A DNA stretch of 64,000 nucleotides from Dehalogenimonas sp. W (GCF_037094495.1 NZ_CP146612.1:1-64000), one strand, 5' to 3'. Counted from the first letter of the stretch, positions 16,752 to 25,039 are shown. Translations and numbers: made by a program. Notes: a model not told the origin generated them from the sequence alone.

Positions 16752-17525
16752 TCAGGAGACGTGCCGCAGCATGACATCGCCGGCAATGATGTTATGACTG
16801 CGGCCGTCGTCCGACCGTATGATTAGAGACCCGTCCATTTTAACGTCCTCAGCCAGACCCTCTATAATTGCCTTGCCGGTAACCGCCGTGACCCTGCAAC
16901 CCAGAGTAACCAATCGTTGACGCCATTCGTTATATATGCCTTGGGAATTAAAATTGACATACAAGGCTTCCGCTTCAACGATAATTCCCCGTAATAACTT
17001 CAGAACATCAACCTCGGCACCCGATTCTACCGACAGGCTGGTGGCAATATCGGCGATCTCGGCGAACTTCATGGCATCCAGATTCACGTTAATGCCGATG
17101 CCGATAACCGCGAATTGCCGGCCCTCGACATAACCGCTCTCTACCAGAATGCCGCCAACTTTCCTGCCTCTGATAAGCAGGTCATTAGGCCATTTAAGGT
17201 CAACTTGTATTAGAGCCGCGTCTGAAATAGCCCGGGCTACCGCCAATCCGGCCATCATGGTCAACGACTGGAGTTTATCCTCCGACGGATAAAGCAAAAT
17301 AGATAGAGACAGCGAACCTTCCGGCGATGACCAGGAACGGGCCAGTCTCCCCCGCCCTCGGGACTGGCAGGCGGCCATAACGACGGTGGCTTCAGGCGCT
17401 CCAGATGTGGCTGCTTCCCGGGCGACGTCCATGGTTGAATTGACGTTGTCATAGGTTAGGATATGCTGAACCCAGCGACAGCCGCCTAAAGCACGTTCTA
17501 CATTTGTTTGATTAATCTCAGCCAT
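16752..17525 (-). CDS. birA: Biotin--[acetyl-CoA-carboxylase] ligase
   Basis: A 257-residue biotin protein ligase that attaches biotin to the carboxyl carrier protein. Motifs in order are NSTMDVA, the biotinyl-AMP loop SRGRGRLARSW, KWPNDLLI and GGILVE, and a C-terminal SH3-like cap domain ending near the last residues. It lacks the N-terminal winged helix of E. coli BirA, so it is a monofunctional enzyme, not a repressor. It converges with the slipin gene with 9 bases between stops. Confidence 0.94.
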   Translation of the reverse strand: MAEINQTNVERALGGCRWVQHILTYDNVNSTMDVAREAATSGAPEATVVMAACQSRGRGRLARSWSSPEGSLSLSILLYPSEDKLQSLTMMAGLAVARAISDAALIQVDLKWPNDLLIRGRKVGGILVESGYVEGRQFAVIGIGINVNLDAMKFAEIADIATSLSVESGAEVDVLKLLRGIIVEAEALYVNFNSQGIYNEWRQRLVTLGCRVTAVTGKAIIEGLAEDVKMDGSLIIRSDDGRSHNIIAGDVMLRHVS

Positions 17526-17609
17526 GGCACAAGTATAACATCGGGACTATTCAGCTTCCATTGACACAAGACCTAAGCGGACTGATAATAGTTTTCAGGA
17601 GCAGAATTT

Positions 17610-18176
17610 ATGACTGACGAAGACAAGCTGAACCAATACCGGGCTAAACGTGATTTTCAACGCACCTCCGAGCCACCGCCCAAAGCCGAAACAACCTCGG
17701 ATAAGCCGGTGTTTGTGATTCAAAAACATGATGCTTCCCGACTGCATTACGACTTCCGGCTGGAAATTGACGGCGTGCTTAAAAGCTGGGCTGTCCCCAA
17801 GGGACCTTCCCTGGACCCTCAAATCAAACACCTGGCTGTGCCGACCGAGGATCATCCGATGGCGTACGCCAACTTTGAGGGCACAATTCCAAAAGGCGAA
17901 TACGGCGGCGGGACAGTCATGGTCTGGGACTTCGGGAGCTATCAAAATATCCAAGCCACCAAAGAAAAACCGCTGTCCATGACCGAGGCTTTCCAGGCCG
18001 GGCGGATAGAGGTTTTTTTGCAGGGCAAAAAATTAAAGGGTCTCTTTGCACTGATCCGCACCGCCCGCGGCTGGCTCTTTTTTAAGATGAAAGATGAATA
18101 TGCTGAAACCCGGGATATTCTCACCGAAGCCCCAACTTCAGCCCTGACCGGCCGCAGCCTGGAAGAAATCACTTAA
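17610..18176 (+). CDS. Stand-alone LigD-type 3'-phosphoesterase
   Basis: A 188-residue protein equal to the phosphoesterase module of bacterial NHEJ ligase D, which trims 3' ends of broken DNA. The catalytic and metal residues H40-x5-H46-x-D48 in KHDASRLHYDFR, and H82 in EDHPMAY, align with those of LigD phosphoesterase. The domain runs from about 33 to 150 with a short C-terminal tail. Neither the ligase nor the polymerase domain nor Ku is in this window. The ATG has CAGGAG upstream. It may act with a separate ligase or in another 3'-end repair route. Confidence 0.9.
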   Translation: MTDEDKLNQYRAKRDFQRTSEPPPKAETTSDKPVFVIQKHDASRLHYDFRLEIDGVLKSWAVPKGPSLDPQIKHLAVPTEDHPMAYANFEGTIPKGEYGGGTVMVWDFGSYQNIQATKEKPLSMTEAFQAGRIEVFLQGKKLKGLFALIRTARGWLFFKMKDEYAETRDILTEAPTSALTGRSLEEIT

Positions 18177-18251
18177 ACAAATCTGCTAATTTTGGCCTCA
18201 AAATCAGCCGGTCTATAATAAATTTACAACAATATCTTAAGGGGAATAATC

Positions 18252-19616
18252 ATGGATTCAGTGGAACTTTTAATCATCGGCGGCGGCACCGCCGGGGAAA
18301 CTGCCGCCGGCAAAGCAATCGGCGCGGTTAACTCCATAGCCGTCGTTGAACAGGACCGGGTCGGCGGCGACTGCGTCTATAACGCCTGTATTCCGACTAA
18401 AGTCCTGGTCCATGCTGCCCGCGTCTATAAAAGAATGAATAATGCCGCATTCTTCGGTCTGCCGGATGCTGATGTCCGCGCCGATTACGCCAAAGTTAAA
18501 GCCGCCAAGGACGACTTTATCAATAATATCTCCCAGGGCCGGGACCGCAAGCTGGAAGCGAAAGGCGTCAGATTATACCGCGGTCAGGCACGTTTCAGGT
18601 CACCGCATGAAGTAGAGGTTGGGGATACGCTGATCAGGGCGGACAAGATAATAATCACCACCGGCTCCGCCCCTTCTGTCCCCCCCATTCCCGGACTGGC
18701 CGAAACCGGGTACCTGACCAACGTCACCGCCCTGCAACTGGAACAAATTCCGGAGCGCATCGCCATTATCGGCGGCGGTGCGGTGGGGGTTGAATTCGCC
18801 CAGATATTCAACGCCTTCGGCGGGCAGGTGCATATCATTGAGTCTGCGGACCGCTTACTGGCAAATGAAGATGCTGACATTTCCAGCACCGCCCGGGTTT
18901 TGTTTGAAAAGGCCGGTATCAAGGTATCAGCAGCAGTCAAAATATCCAAGATTGAAACCACCGCTTCCGGTAAACTCATAAGCGGAGTTGACGGCAAGGG
19001 TCAGGAATTTCAGGAAGTATTTTCCGAGATTCTGGTGGCAACAGGCCGCCGGCCGGTTTTGGACGATTTAAACTTAAAGGATGCGGGCGTGGACTTCACC
19101 CGCAAGGGCATCATGGTTAATGATAATCTCCGTACCAGCGCCGGGCATATTTGGGCTGCCGGGGATGTGACCGGCATCGCCTTATACACTTTTGTCGCCT
19201 GGGAACAGGGCGGAGTTGCGGTGGAGAATGCGTTGAATAATTCCGGCAGGTCATTGAATTATGATATTTTGCCCCACGCCACGTTCAGTGACCCGGAGAT
19301 TGCCGGTGTCGGGCTCACGGAACAGGCGGCCAAGGAACAAGGGTTCAAGGTCAGCACCGGAACTTTCAATTATGCCGACCTCACCCGGGCTATGGCCGCC
19401 GATGAAACCGAAGGCTTTATCAAGATTATTGCGGAATCCGGTACCGGCCGGATTTTAGGCGGCCATATCATCGGCAATGAGGCTTCTTCTTTGATACACG
19501 AAGTCGCTGCGGCCATGATCCGAAAGGCTACAATTCAGGATATAGGCGGGACCTTCCATGCCTTCCCCACCCTGTCGGAAGGGGTTCGCTATGCCTGCCA
19601 GGCGGCTCAGGGCTAA
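18252..19616 (+). CDS. Dihydrolipoamide dehydrogenase/mercuric reductase-like flavoprotein
   Basis: A 454-residue FAD/NAD(P) disulfide oxidoreductase. An FAD-binding GGGTAGETAAG (10-20) precedes the redox-active disulfide C41-x4-C46 in GGDCVYNACIPTK. A second dinucleotide fold carries GGGAVGVEFA, then GHIWAAGDVTG and the dimerisation domain. In the C-terminus the motif that usually reads HPTLSE reads FPTLSE: the catalytic His of true lipoamide dehydrogenases is replaced by Phe. The enzyme is therefore probably not an E3 subunit. The electron acceptor is unknown. It stands alone, 75 bases after the phosphoesterase gene. Confidence 0.88.
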   Translation: MDSVELLIIGGGTAGETAAGKAIGAVNSIAVVEQDRVGGDCVYNACIPTKVLVHAARVYKRMNNAAFFGLPDADVRADYAKVKAAKDDFINNISQGRDRKLEAKGVRLYRGQARFRSPHEVEVGDTLIRADKIIITTGSAPSVPPIPGLAETGYLTNVTALQLEQIPERIAIIGGGAVGVEFAQIFNAFGGQVHIIESADRLLANEDADISSTARVLFEKAGIKVSAAVKISKIETTASGKLISGVDGKGQEFQEVFSEILVATGRRPVLDDLNLKDAGVDFTRKGIMVNDNLRTSAGHIWAAGDVTGIALYTFVAWEQGGVAVENALNNSGRSLNYDILPHATFSDPEIAGVGLTEQAAKEQGFKVSTGTFNYADLTRAMAADETEGFIKIIAESGTGRILGGHIIGNEASSLIHEVAAAMIRKATIQDIGGTFHAFPTLSEGVRYACQAAQG

Positions 19617-19704
19617 CAATCCTCAACCTGGGCTTTTTACGATTGCGGGCTATCAATATTTGCCCCGTTTAACCCTGAATATACCCCTTGGTTACCATAC
19701 TCTA

Positions 19705-19803
19705 ATGCTTTCTAAGCATGATGGCGGATACCGCTCAGGCATATTTCGTCGTACAATTTAAATGTAGTAAAAATGAACTATTTCGTCTGTGTAAAATTCA
19801 CAG
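19705..19803 (+). promoter_or_regulatory. Operator-like dyads upstream of rdhA
   Basis: The 265-base gap before rdhA holds two short palindromes: ATGCTT-N3-AAGCAT (19705-19719) and CTGTG-N7-CACAG (19787-19803). The latter resembles a CRP/FNR-family half-site pair. No clear -35/-10 pair could be placed with confidence. Nothing else is seen in this stretch. Confidence 0.4.
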
Positions 19804-19881
19804 CGACACATGGATGATAATGGTTCTTACTACCTGTAACTGGTGTACCACCGCAAAATTTAAAATAGAAGGAGTATTTGC

Positions 19882-21309
19882 ATGGGAAAGTATCATCCAA
19901 CGGTCAGCCGCCGGGATTTCATGAAAGGAATAGGTTTGGCCGGTGCCGGACTCGGCGTTGCCGCCGCCGCATCCCCGGTTTTCAGAGACCTTGACGAAAT
20001 GGCCGCCGCCAGCGAGATCTACACCAAGAAACCCTGGTGGATTAAAACCCGGGATCATCTTGATATGACCACCGAAGTGGATTGGAATCAGGTGAAACGT
20101 TACAGCGAAGACGACACACTGCGGGGCAGCCGGGCAAATGATTATAAGCTGGATTTATACCCTCAAACCGAATGGGACCGCCGCGGTACCGAGAAATCTG
20201 AAAAGGAAAACCAATGGCTTCAGGAAGGCCGTGCCGGCTGGTCTTTAAAAGATTTTGCCTTTTCCGGCAATGTCGGTGCCAACCAGTCTACCACCCAGAG
20301 CTTCCTGGGCCCACAGAAATCAACCACCCCCGAAGGCCGCGGCGTCGCTAAATGGCAGGGTACCAAGGAAGAAGCCGCGGCTATGCTGCGGACATTCCTG
20401 CGGTTTGTCGGTGCCATGAATGTTGGTTTCGTAGAGCTGGAAGAGGCAAATACCAAGAAATTCATCTACGATTATGAGCAGCGTAAAAAAGTGCGTAACA
20501 TCTGGGTTGACGATGATAAGCCGTCTATAAACGTGGTATCCAGTTCATTTTCTGAATATCGCATACCCAACAGTTTCAAACATGCTATTGTAATCATCAA
20601 TCAGGAATCAATGAAGTCATTCAAAGTGAACCCGACCCAGTTGATGGCTCAGATCCGCTACCAGCGTAACGTCAACATTCAGGCCGCGACCATGGAGTTT
20701 ATCCGCAGCCTGGGTTACCAGGCCGTCGGCCAGTTCGCCACCAATGCCATCGGCATCGGCCCGGCGCTGGCAACCGTTGCCGGCCTTGGTGAAATGGGCC
20801 GGGTCAATCGCCTGATGACTCCGGAACACGGTCCGGTGGTCGGCGTCTTCACCATGCTAACCAACCTCCCGTTACCCGCTGACAATCCAATTGACGCCGG
20901 CTATCTCAACTTCTGCCGCACCTGTATGAAGTGCGCCGATGCCTGCGGTGAAGGTGCCTTGTCATTTGAAAAGGACCCCTATTGGGAGACCATCGGCCCC
21001 TGGAATAACCCCGGTCACAAAACGTGGTTTGAAGATTCAGTCAAATGCACCGCCTATCGCGCGTTGCCTGATGCCTGTACTTCAGGCAAATGTCTGGCGG
21101 TCTGCACCTTCTCCAAGGACCATGTGGCTGCGGTACACGAAGCGGTTCAGATGACCGTTGCCAATACCGGCTTGTTTAACGGATTCTTCAAGAATATGGA
21201 CGATATCTTCTACGGGGAAGGACTGCACGATCCGGCCAAATTCTGGGAAGCCGAACATCCTATTTACGGCATTGATACCACCATCCATGCACCTGATACT
21301 CACGCCTAG
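19882..21309 (+). CDS. rdhA: Reductive dehalogenase catalytic subunit, no rdhB adjacent
   Basis: A 475-residue corrinoid/Fe-S enzyme that removes halogen from organohalides as the terminal step of respiration. The N-terminal Tat signal has SRRDFMKG (9-16) and a hydrophobic Ala/Gly-rich stretch to about 35. The C-terminal half carries two Fe-S motifs: C345-x2-C348-x2-C351-x3-C355-G, and C389-x9-C399-x4-C404-x3-C408-T. Pro is absent after both last cysteines, and the x4 spacing is unusual. GAAGGAG precedes the ATG by 7 bases. No rdhB anchor gene follows; a terminator hairpin comes 40 bases after the stop. Substrate cannot be predicted. Confidence 0.93.
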   Translation: MGKYHPTVSRRDFMKGIGLAGAGLGVAAAASPVFRDLDEMAAASEIYTKKPWWIKTRDHLDMTTEVDWNQVKRYSEDDTLRGSRANDYKLDLYPQTEWDRRGTEKSEKENQWLQEGRAGWSLKDFAFSGNVGANQSTTQSFLGPQKSTTPEGRGVAKWQGTKEEAAAMLRTFLRFVGAMNVGFVELEEANTKKFIYDYEQRKKVRNIWVDDDKPSINVVSSSFSEYRIPNSFKHAIVIINQESMKSFKVNPTQLMAQIRYQRNVNIQAATMEFIRSLGYQAVGQFATNAIGIGPALATVAGLGEMGRVNRLMTPEHGPVVGVFTMLTNLPLPADNPIDAGYLNFCRTCMKCADACGEGALSFEKDPYWETIGPWNNPGHKTWFEDSVKCTAYRALPDACTSGKCLAVCTFSKDHVAAVHEAVQMTVANTGLFNGFFKNMDDIFYGEGLHDPAKFWEAEHPIYGIDTTIHAPDTHA

Positions 21310-21348
21310 AAAATTGAGAAAGACCTGAGAGCCATCAGGCAAAACCAA

Positions 21349-21380
21349 AGAAGGGGGAAGCTGTACAGCCTCCCCCTTCT
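21349..21380. terminator. Bidirectional hairpin terminator after rdhA
   Basis: A near-perfect palindrome: 10-bp arms (21349-21358 with 21371-21380) extended inward by GCTG/CAGC after one mismatch. CGTTTT follows on the plus strand, and CTTTGGTTTT follows on the minus strand. It lies between the convergent rdhA and UROD-family genes and can serve both. Confidence 0.75.
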
Positions 21381-21397
21381 CGTTTTCCAGACGTTGT

Positions 21398-22369
21398 TTA
21401 AACCGTCTGTCTTAAAGCACGCAGGTTAGATTCCGACACACTGATAGAGTAAGTACATCCCGGAGTCAGGATCAAACGCCGGCCGCCCATACGCTCCACC
21501 GCCTGCCGCCCCTGAGCGGCAACTTCTTCCGGTGTCGCGTTCGGCAGAGCCTGCTGTTGTTCAATACCCCCCATCAGAACACCGGGGAAGATACTGGCTG
21601 CCGTTTCCAGATCAATGTCCGATGTAACATCGTGCCAGTTAAGCGCCTGAACCGGATAATCAGCCAGCAATTGCATCATTGGATGCTGCCCATGCAGATG
21701 CAGAACATTGAACCAGCCTTGACTGGTGGCATTCAGCACTTTCAAATCACCCGGACGTCCAAACGATAGATACTCTTGCGCCGTCATCATTTCGTAACTG
21801 GCAAACCGGGTAGACAAAAATACGCCATCGGCTCCCAAGTCAATACAGGATTTAATAAATTCGGCGCTGGTTTCAGCGAGCACCTCAAGCGCCGCCGATA
21901 CCCTTTCCGGATATTGCCTGAGGTGGGCCATCAACAGTTCATCCCCCGCCAGATAAGCGGCCATCGCCAGTGGATTAAACATAGTCACGATAATCGGCGT
22001 ATCAGCGTCTTTTTCAGCAATTATGCGTTTTAATGAATCCAGGTGCCAACCGTAGGTCCCCTGCCTGATATCAAGGTGTTTAAGTGCCGTCCAGTCTTCA
22101 GGTTGAAAAATAACTCGTGACAGATACTCCCGGTCACCGTTGCTGTTGCCCTGATAGGCATGAGTAATGCCATAATCGTCGACACAATAAACCGATGAAA
22201 CGGGCAACTTAATAAAATCAAGGTCAAAGCGTCGCTGATAATCCAGCGTTACCGCGGCCAGTGTCTCCGGTCTTTGATCATCGCCCGGCCAATGCCGCCA
22301 AAAACCCACCGGAACCCGATCAGTTTCACGTCCGGCGATTACTGCCTGAATTCTTTCTCTTTTATTCAT
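21398..22369 (-). CDS. UROD-family protein, methyltransferase-like
   Basis: A protein of about 323 residues starting MNKRERIQAV at ATG 22369, where AGGAG lies ten bases upstream. A reading frame open to 22447 would run further but has no ribosome site. The fold is that of uroporphyrinogen decarboxylase and the MtaA/CmuA corrinoid methyltransferases. The C-terminal LTPGCTYSI segment is like the zinc-binding Cys region of the methyltransferases. The usual HxC ligand pair is HLHG, with His for Cys. Its place beside rdhA hints at corrinoid chemistry, but this is only inference. A role as HemE looks unlikely. Confidence 0.75.
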   Translation of the reverse strand: MNKRERIQAVIAGRETDRVPVGFWRHWPGDDQRPETLAAVTLDYQRRFDLDFIKLPVSSVYCVDDYGITHAYQGNSNGDREYLSRVIFQPEDWTALKHLDIRQGTYGWHLDSLKRIIAEKDADTPIIVTMFNPLAMAAYLAGDELLMAHLRQYPERVSAALEVLAETSAEFIKSCIDLGADGVFLSTRFASYEMMTAQEYLSFGRPGDLKVLNATSQGWFNVLHLHGQHPMMQLLADYPVQALNWHDVTSDIDLETAASIFPGVLMGGIEQQQALPNATPEEVAAQGRQAVERMGGRRLILTPGCTYSISVSESNLRALRQTV

Positions 22370-22465
22370 ACAGCCAACGCTCCTAAAATAACATTTTCTT
22401 ATACATGAAGGATACAGTCGCAGAACTTTGAAAATTGCGGGGTGCATTGAGGTTGGAAATTAAAT

Positions 22466-22541
22466 TGGAGCGGGTGACGAGACTCGAACTCGCGACAACC
22501 TGCTTGGGAAGCAGGTACTCTACCAACTGAGTTACACCCGC
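22466..22541 (-). tRNA. tRNA-Gly (anticodon CCC)
   Basis: A full cloverleaf on the minus strand. The acceptor stem GCGGGTG pairs with CACCCGC. The anticodon stem CCTGC/GCAGG encloses the loop TTCCCAA, giving anticodon CCC for GGG codons. The T arm GCGAG/CTCGT holds TTCGAGT, and the discriminator T is followed by an encoded CCA (22466-22468). It lies downstream of tatA with its own promoter. Confidence 0.97.
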
Positions 22542-22560
22542 AAGGAAATAAACACCGGAT

Positions 22561-22589
22561 ATTTTAGCGGTTAAACGCATCCGATGCAA
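22561..22589 (-). promoter_or_regulatory. Promoter of tRNA-Gly
   Basis: On the minus strand TTGCAT (22584-22589), a 17-base spacer and TAAAAT (22561-22566), placing the start about 15 bases before the mature tRNA 5' end. This is a good sigma-70-type match. Confidence 0.65.
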
Positions 22590-22610
22590 AGGATTAAAAA
22601 GCTGAAAGTG

Positions 22611-22871
22611 CTATTCTTCGTCTTCCGGCGGCGCTACCGGCGGGGCAGGCTTTTTCGGCTCAGCCTCAGCGGCGGTGGCTGGTTCAGTTGTTTTTTTACC
22701 TTCAACCGTAGCGGTGACGTTACTCACTTCCTGAGTAATATCCTCCTGAGCTTTTTTGAAAGACCGCAACCCGCTACCAAGCGATTTACCCAGCTCCGGC
22801 AGTTTGCCAATACCGAAAACCAATATAACAATGACCAGGACAATGATCATTTCCGTAGGCCCGATTCTCAT
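22611..22871 (-). CDS. tatA: Twin-arginine translocase subunit TatA/E
   Basis: An 86-residue protein with the TatA layout. A short periplasmic N-terminus leads into one transmembrane helix (about 8-20), the hinge FGIGKLPELGKSLG, an amphipathic helix to about 50 and an acidic Pro/Ala-rich tail. It forms the pore of the Tat system that exports folded cofactor proteins such as RdhA, encoded 1.3 kb away. No tatC is in the window. Confidence 0.93.
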   Translation of the reverse strand: MRIGPTEMIIVLVIVILVFGIGKLPELGKSLGSGLRSFKKAQEDITQEVSNVTATVEGKKTTEPATAAEAEPKKPAPPVAPPEDEE

Positions 22872-23011
22872 ATGAAACCCCGCTGCTTTTTAAGGCATTA
22901 TACCATAAGCTCAATTGTTATCGCGTAGCCGTCAGACACCTGGTTAGTAAATATACTGATTGGTGATGGCTGAATGCCGGAGTATAATTGGTGTTGAATA
23001 GGAGAGTAAAG

Positions 23012-23521
23012 ATGGAAGTCGCTGTTTTTGCCGGAGGCTGCTTCTGGTGTCTGGAAGAGATATTCAGGCGATTAAAAGGGGTCAACACCGTCACCTCCGG
23101 CTATACCGGAGGCCATTCATCCGACCCAGATTACAAAGCAGTCTGCACCGGCAGTACAGGCCACGCTGAAGCCGTCAGGATAGAATTTGAGCCCGACACC
23201 ATCAGCTATCAGGAGTTACTTAACGTCTTTTTTGCAGCTCACGACCCAACCACCTTGAACCGCCAGGGTGCCGATGTCGGCAGTCAGTACCGGTCAGCGA
23301 TTTTTTTTACCAATGAGTTACAAAAATCAGTTGCGGAAAACACCATAGCAGATCTAAACCGCGGGCAGGCATTTCCAAAACCACTGGTAACGGAATTGCA
23401 GAGACTGGCAACATTCTACCCGGCCGAAAAATATCATCAAAGTTATTATCAACAGCATGCTAATCAGCCTTATTGCCGGGCAGTGATTGAACCCAAACTC
23501 AAAAAACTGTTCAAAGATTAA
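23012..23521 (+). CDS. msrA: Peptide methionine sulfoxide reductase MsrA
   Basis: A 169-residue repair enzyme reducing methionine-S-sulfoxide in proteins. The catalytic GGCFWC motif is at residues 8-13, followed by GYTGG and GHAEAV, and YHQSYYQQHANQ near the C-terminus. The ATG at 23012 has AGGAG nine bases upstream; an upstream TTG (22988) lacks one. A TATAAT box lies at 22983-22988. A DUF427 gene follows 22 bases later. Confidence 0.95.
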   Translation: MEVAVFAGGCFWCLEEIFRRLKGVNTVTSGYTGGHSSDPDYKAVCTGSTGHAEAVRIEFEPDTISYQELLNVFFAAHDPTTLNRQGADVGSQYRSAIFFTNELQKSVAENTIADLNRGQAFPKPLVTELQRLATFYPAEKYHQSYYQQHANQPYCRAVIEPKLKKLFKD

Positions 23522-23543
23522 ATAAACAAACGGAGGATACCAT

Positions 23544-23882
23544 ATGAGCTGCAAAGCAACATTCAACGGCAAGACCATCGCGGAAAGCGATGCCTGCCTG
23601 GGAACGGAAGGGAATCTGTATTTTCCGCCGGAATCGGTGAATAAAGAATACCTGACACCTTCCGAACGGCGTTATCACTGTGTCTGGAAAGGAGATTCCG
23701 GATATTATAATGTGGTCGTTGACGGCAAAACAGCAAACGACGGCGCCTGGTATTATGACCAGCCTTCCGAAGCGGCAAAGGAATTAAAGGATTATGTCGC
23801 TTTTGATCAAGGACTGGGAATCCAGGTGGAAGGCAGCGCTGAAAAATCAATTATTAGGCCATGGACAACCGGTTACCGCTAA
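23544..23882 (+). CDS. DUF427-family protein
   Basis: A 112-residue protein with the DUF427 signature: an N-terminal KATFNGKTIAES strand, a central YHCVWKGDSGYYNV and a late YYDQPSEAAKELKDYVAFDQ. Members are small beta-barrel-like proteins of unknown biochemical role. GGAGG precedes the ATG by 9 bases. It probably shares a transcript with msrA and the following phosphoribosyltransferase gene. Confidence 0.88.
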   Translation: MSCKATFNGKTIAESDACLGTEGNLYFPPESVNKEYLTPSERRYHCVWKGDSGYYNVVVDGKTANDGAWYYDQPSEAAKELKDYVAFDQGLGIQVEGSAEKSIIRPWTTGYR

Positions 23883-23908
23883 ATCAATTTCCACAGGGAT
23901 ACAAACCC

Positions 23909-24565
23909 ATGTCAATGAGAATAATTAACCGTAATTTCCGGGTCTTTAAGAACCGCGGCGAGGCGGGACGGTTGCTGGCGAGGGAACTTAGCGGCAACGA
24001 TTTAAACAATCCGATCGTGCTGGGGGTGCCCCGGGGCGGCGTTATTGTCGGAGCGGCGATAGCTGAAGTGCTTCAGGCTGAACTGGACATCGTCATCTCC
24101 CGCAAGCTCCGGGTGCCCCAACAGCCGGAGCTTGCCTTCGGCGCCCTGGCCGAAAACGGCAGTATTTCGCTGAATGAGTCATTGATAAATAATCTCGGGA
24201 TCAGCCGTCAGGCGGTTGAGCACGAAATAAACTTCCAGCGAACAGAAATTGGACGGCGCCAGCGGTTATTCCGCACGAACAAGCCCAAAACCAGTCTCCT
24301 GGGTAGATCTGTGATTCTGACCGATGACGGGATAGCCACCGGCGAAACGTTCAGGACGGCTCTAGAGGCGGTGAAACTGGAACACCCTGTTTCACTAACG
24401 GCAGCTTTGCCGGTCGGTCCGGAAAGCACCGTCGCTTCACTAGCTGCGATTGCGGACGATGTGATCTGCTGGAACTGCCCGCCGTCATTCAATGCCGTCG
24501 GGCAGTTCTACGAGGATTTCAGGGAGATCACCGACGCTGAGGTACTCTCAGTGCTATCCCCCTGA
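23909..24565 (+). CDS. Phosphoribosyltransferase-domain protein
   Basis: A protein of about 218 residues of the type I phosphoribosyltransferase fold. The PRPP-binding motif is VILTDDGIATGETF (about 134-147 from the chosen start), and the N-terminal VLGVPRGGVIVG loop is typical of the family of stand-alone PRTases often found with DUF427 or erythromycin-esterase-like genes. ATGs at 23909 and 23915 are both possible; a longer form from 23861 would overlap the DUF427 gene. The base substrate is unknown. Confidence 0.82.
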   Translation: MSMRIINRNFRVFKNRGEAGRLLARELSGNDLNNPIVLGVPRGGVIVGAAIAEVLQAELDIVISRKLRVPQQPELAFGALAENGSISLNESLINNLGISRQAVEHEINFQRTEIGRRQRLFRTNKPKTSLLGRSVILTDDGIATGETFRTALEAVKLEHPVSLTAALPVGPESTVASLAAIADDVICWNCPPSFNAVGQFYEDFREITDAEVLSVLSP

Positions 24566-24612
24566 TTAGAGTATCATCGCTCCAGAAATCAACCAGTTAT
24601 TTAAAAAAAGAT

Positions 24613-24786
24613 TTAACGCCGACCACGGCGGTTAAGTTGTTCAGCTTTCGCCTGTTCTAAAGGCAATACGGCTTCGGGATATTCCACGTAACCGCATTGA
24701 AAGCACTGGGCATAGCTGCCGTATTCATCTCTGTCCTCAAACAAATCACCTTTGTCGCACCGGGGGCAGCTTTTGATCAGATACAT
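24613..24786 (-). CDS. Zinc-ribbon miniprotein, 57 residues
   Basis: A short gene on the minus strand starting ATG at 24786 and ending TAA at 24613-24615. The product begins MYLIKSCPRCDKGDL. It has two CxxC knuckles, C7-x2-C10 and C28-x2-C31, separated by 17 residues, as in a zinc ribbon, and a basic tail ending RRGRR. GGAGGCATAAG before the ATG is a strong ribosome site. Function is unknown; such proteins often bind nucleic acid or act as partners of larger complexes. Confidence 0.75.
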   Translation of the reverse strand: MYLIKSCPRCDKGDLFEDRDEYGSYAQCFQCGYVEYPEAVLPLEQAKAEQLNRRGRR

Positions 24787-24936
24787 CTTATGCCTCCATT
24801 TATTATAAGGATTTGTGCTGGCAACTCAACCGGTCGTTGAAATTACGGGTTAATTGAACACTATTTTACCGGGCTTGAACATCCGTAAAAGTACCTAGTC
24901 CAGGCAAAAAAAGCCCTGAATTTTTCCGGTGATAAC

Positions 24937-24980
24937 CCGACATTCACCCTGTTGGTATGTCGGATATTTAGGAGTATAAT
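24937..24980 (+). promoter_or_regulatory. Promoter with overlapping dyad before the NarL-type regulator
   Basis: TTGGTA (24952-24957), a 17-base spacer and TATAAT (24975-24980) form a promoter with its start near 24987. An inverted repeat CCGACAT (24937-24943) and ATGTCGG (24957-24963) spans the -35 box, the position expected of a repressor or autoregulator site. The rest of 24790-25039 shows nothing further. Confidence 0.5.
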
Positions 24981-25039
24981 GCTGGTCGGTTAATCGCTAA
25001 CCATTTGGCCAAAGTCACACGACATCAGGAAGGCGGGGC

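Noticed and set aside
22370-22447. Extended start of the UROD-family protein
   Set aside because: It runs towards the tRNA gene without a ribosome site; ATG 22369 has AGGAG.
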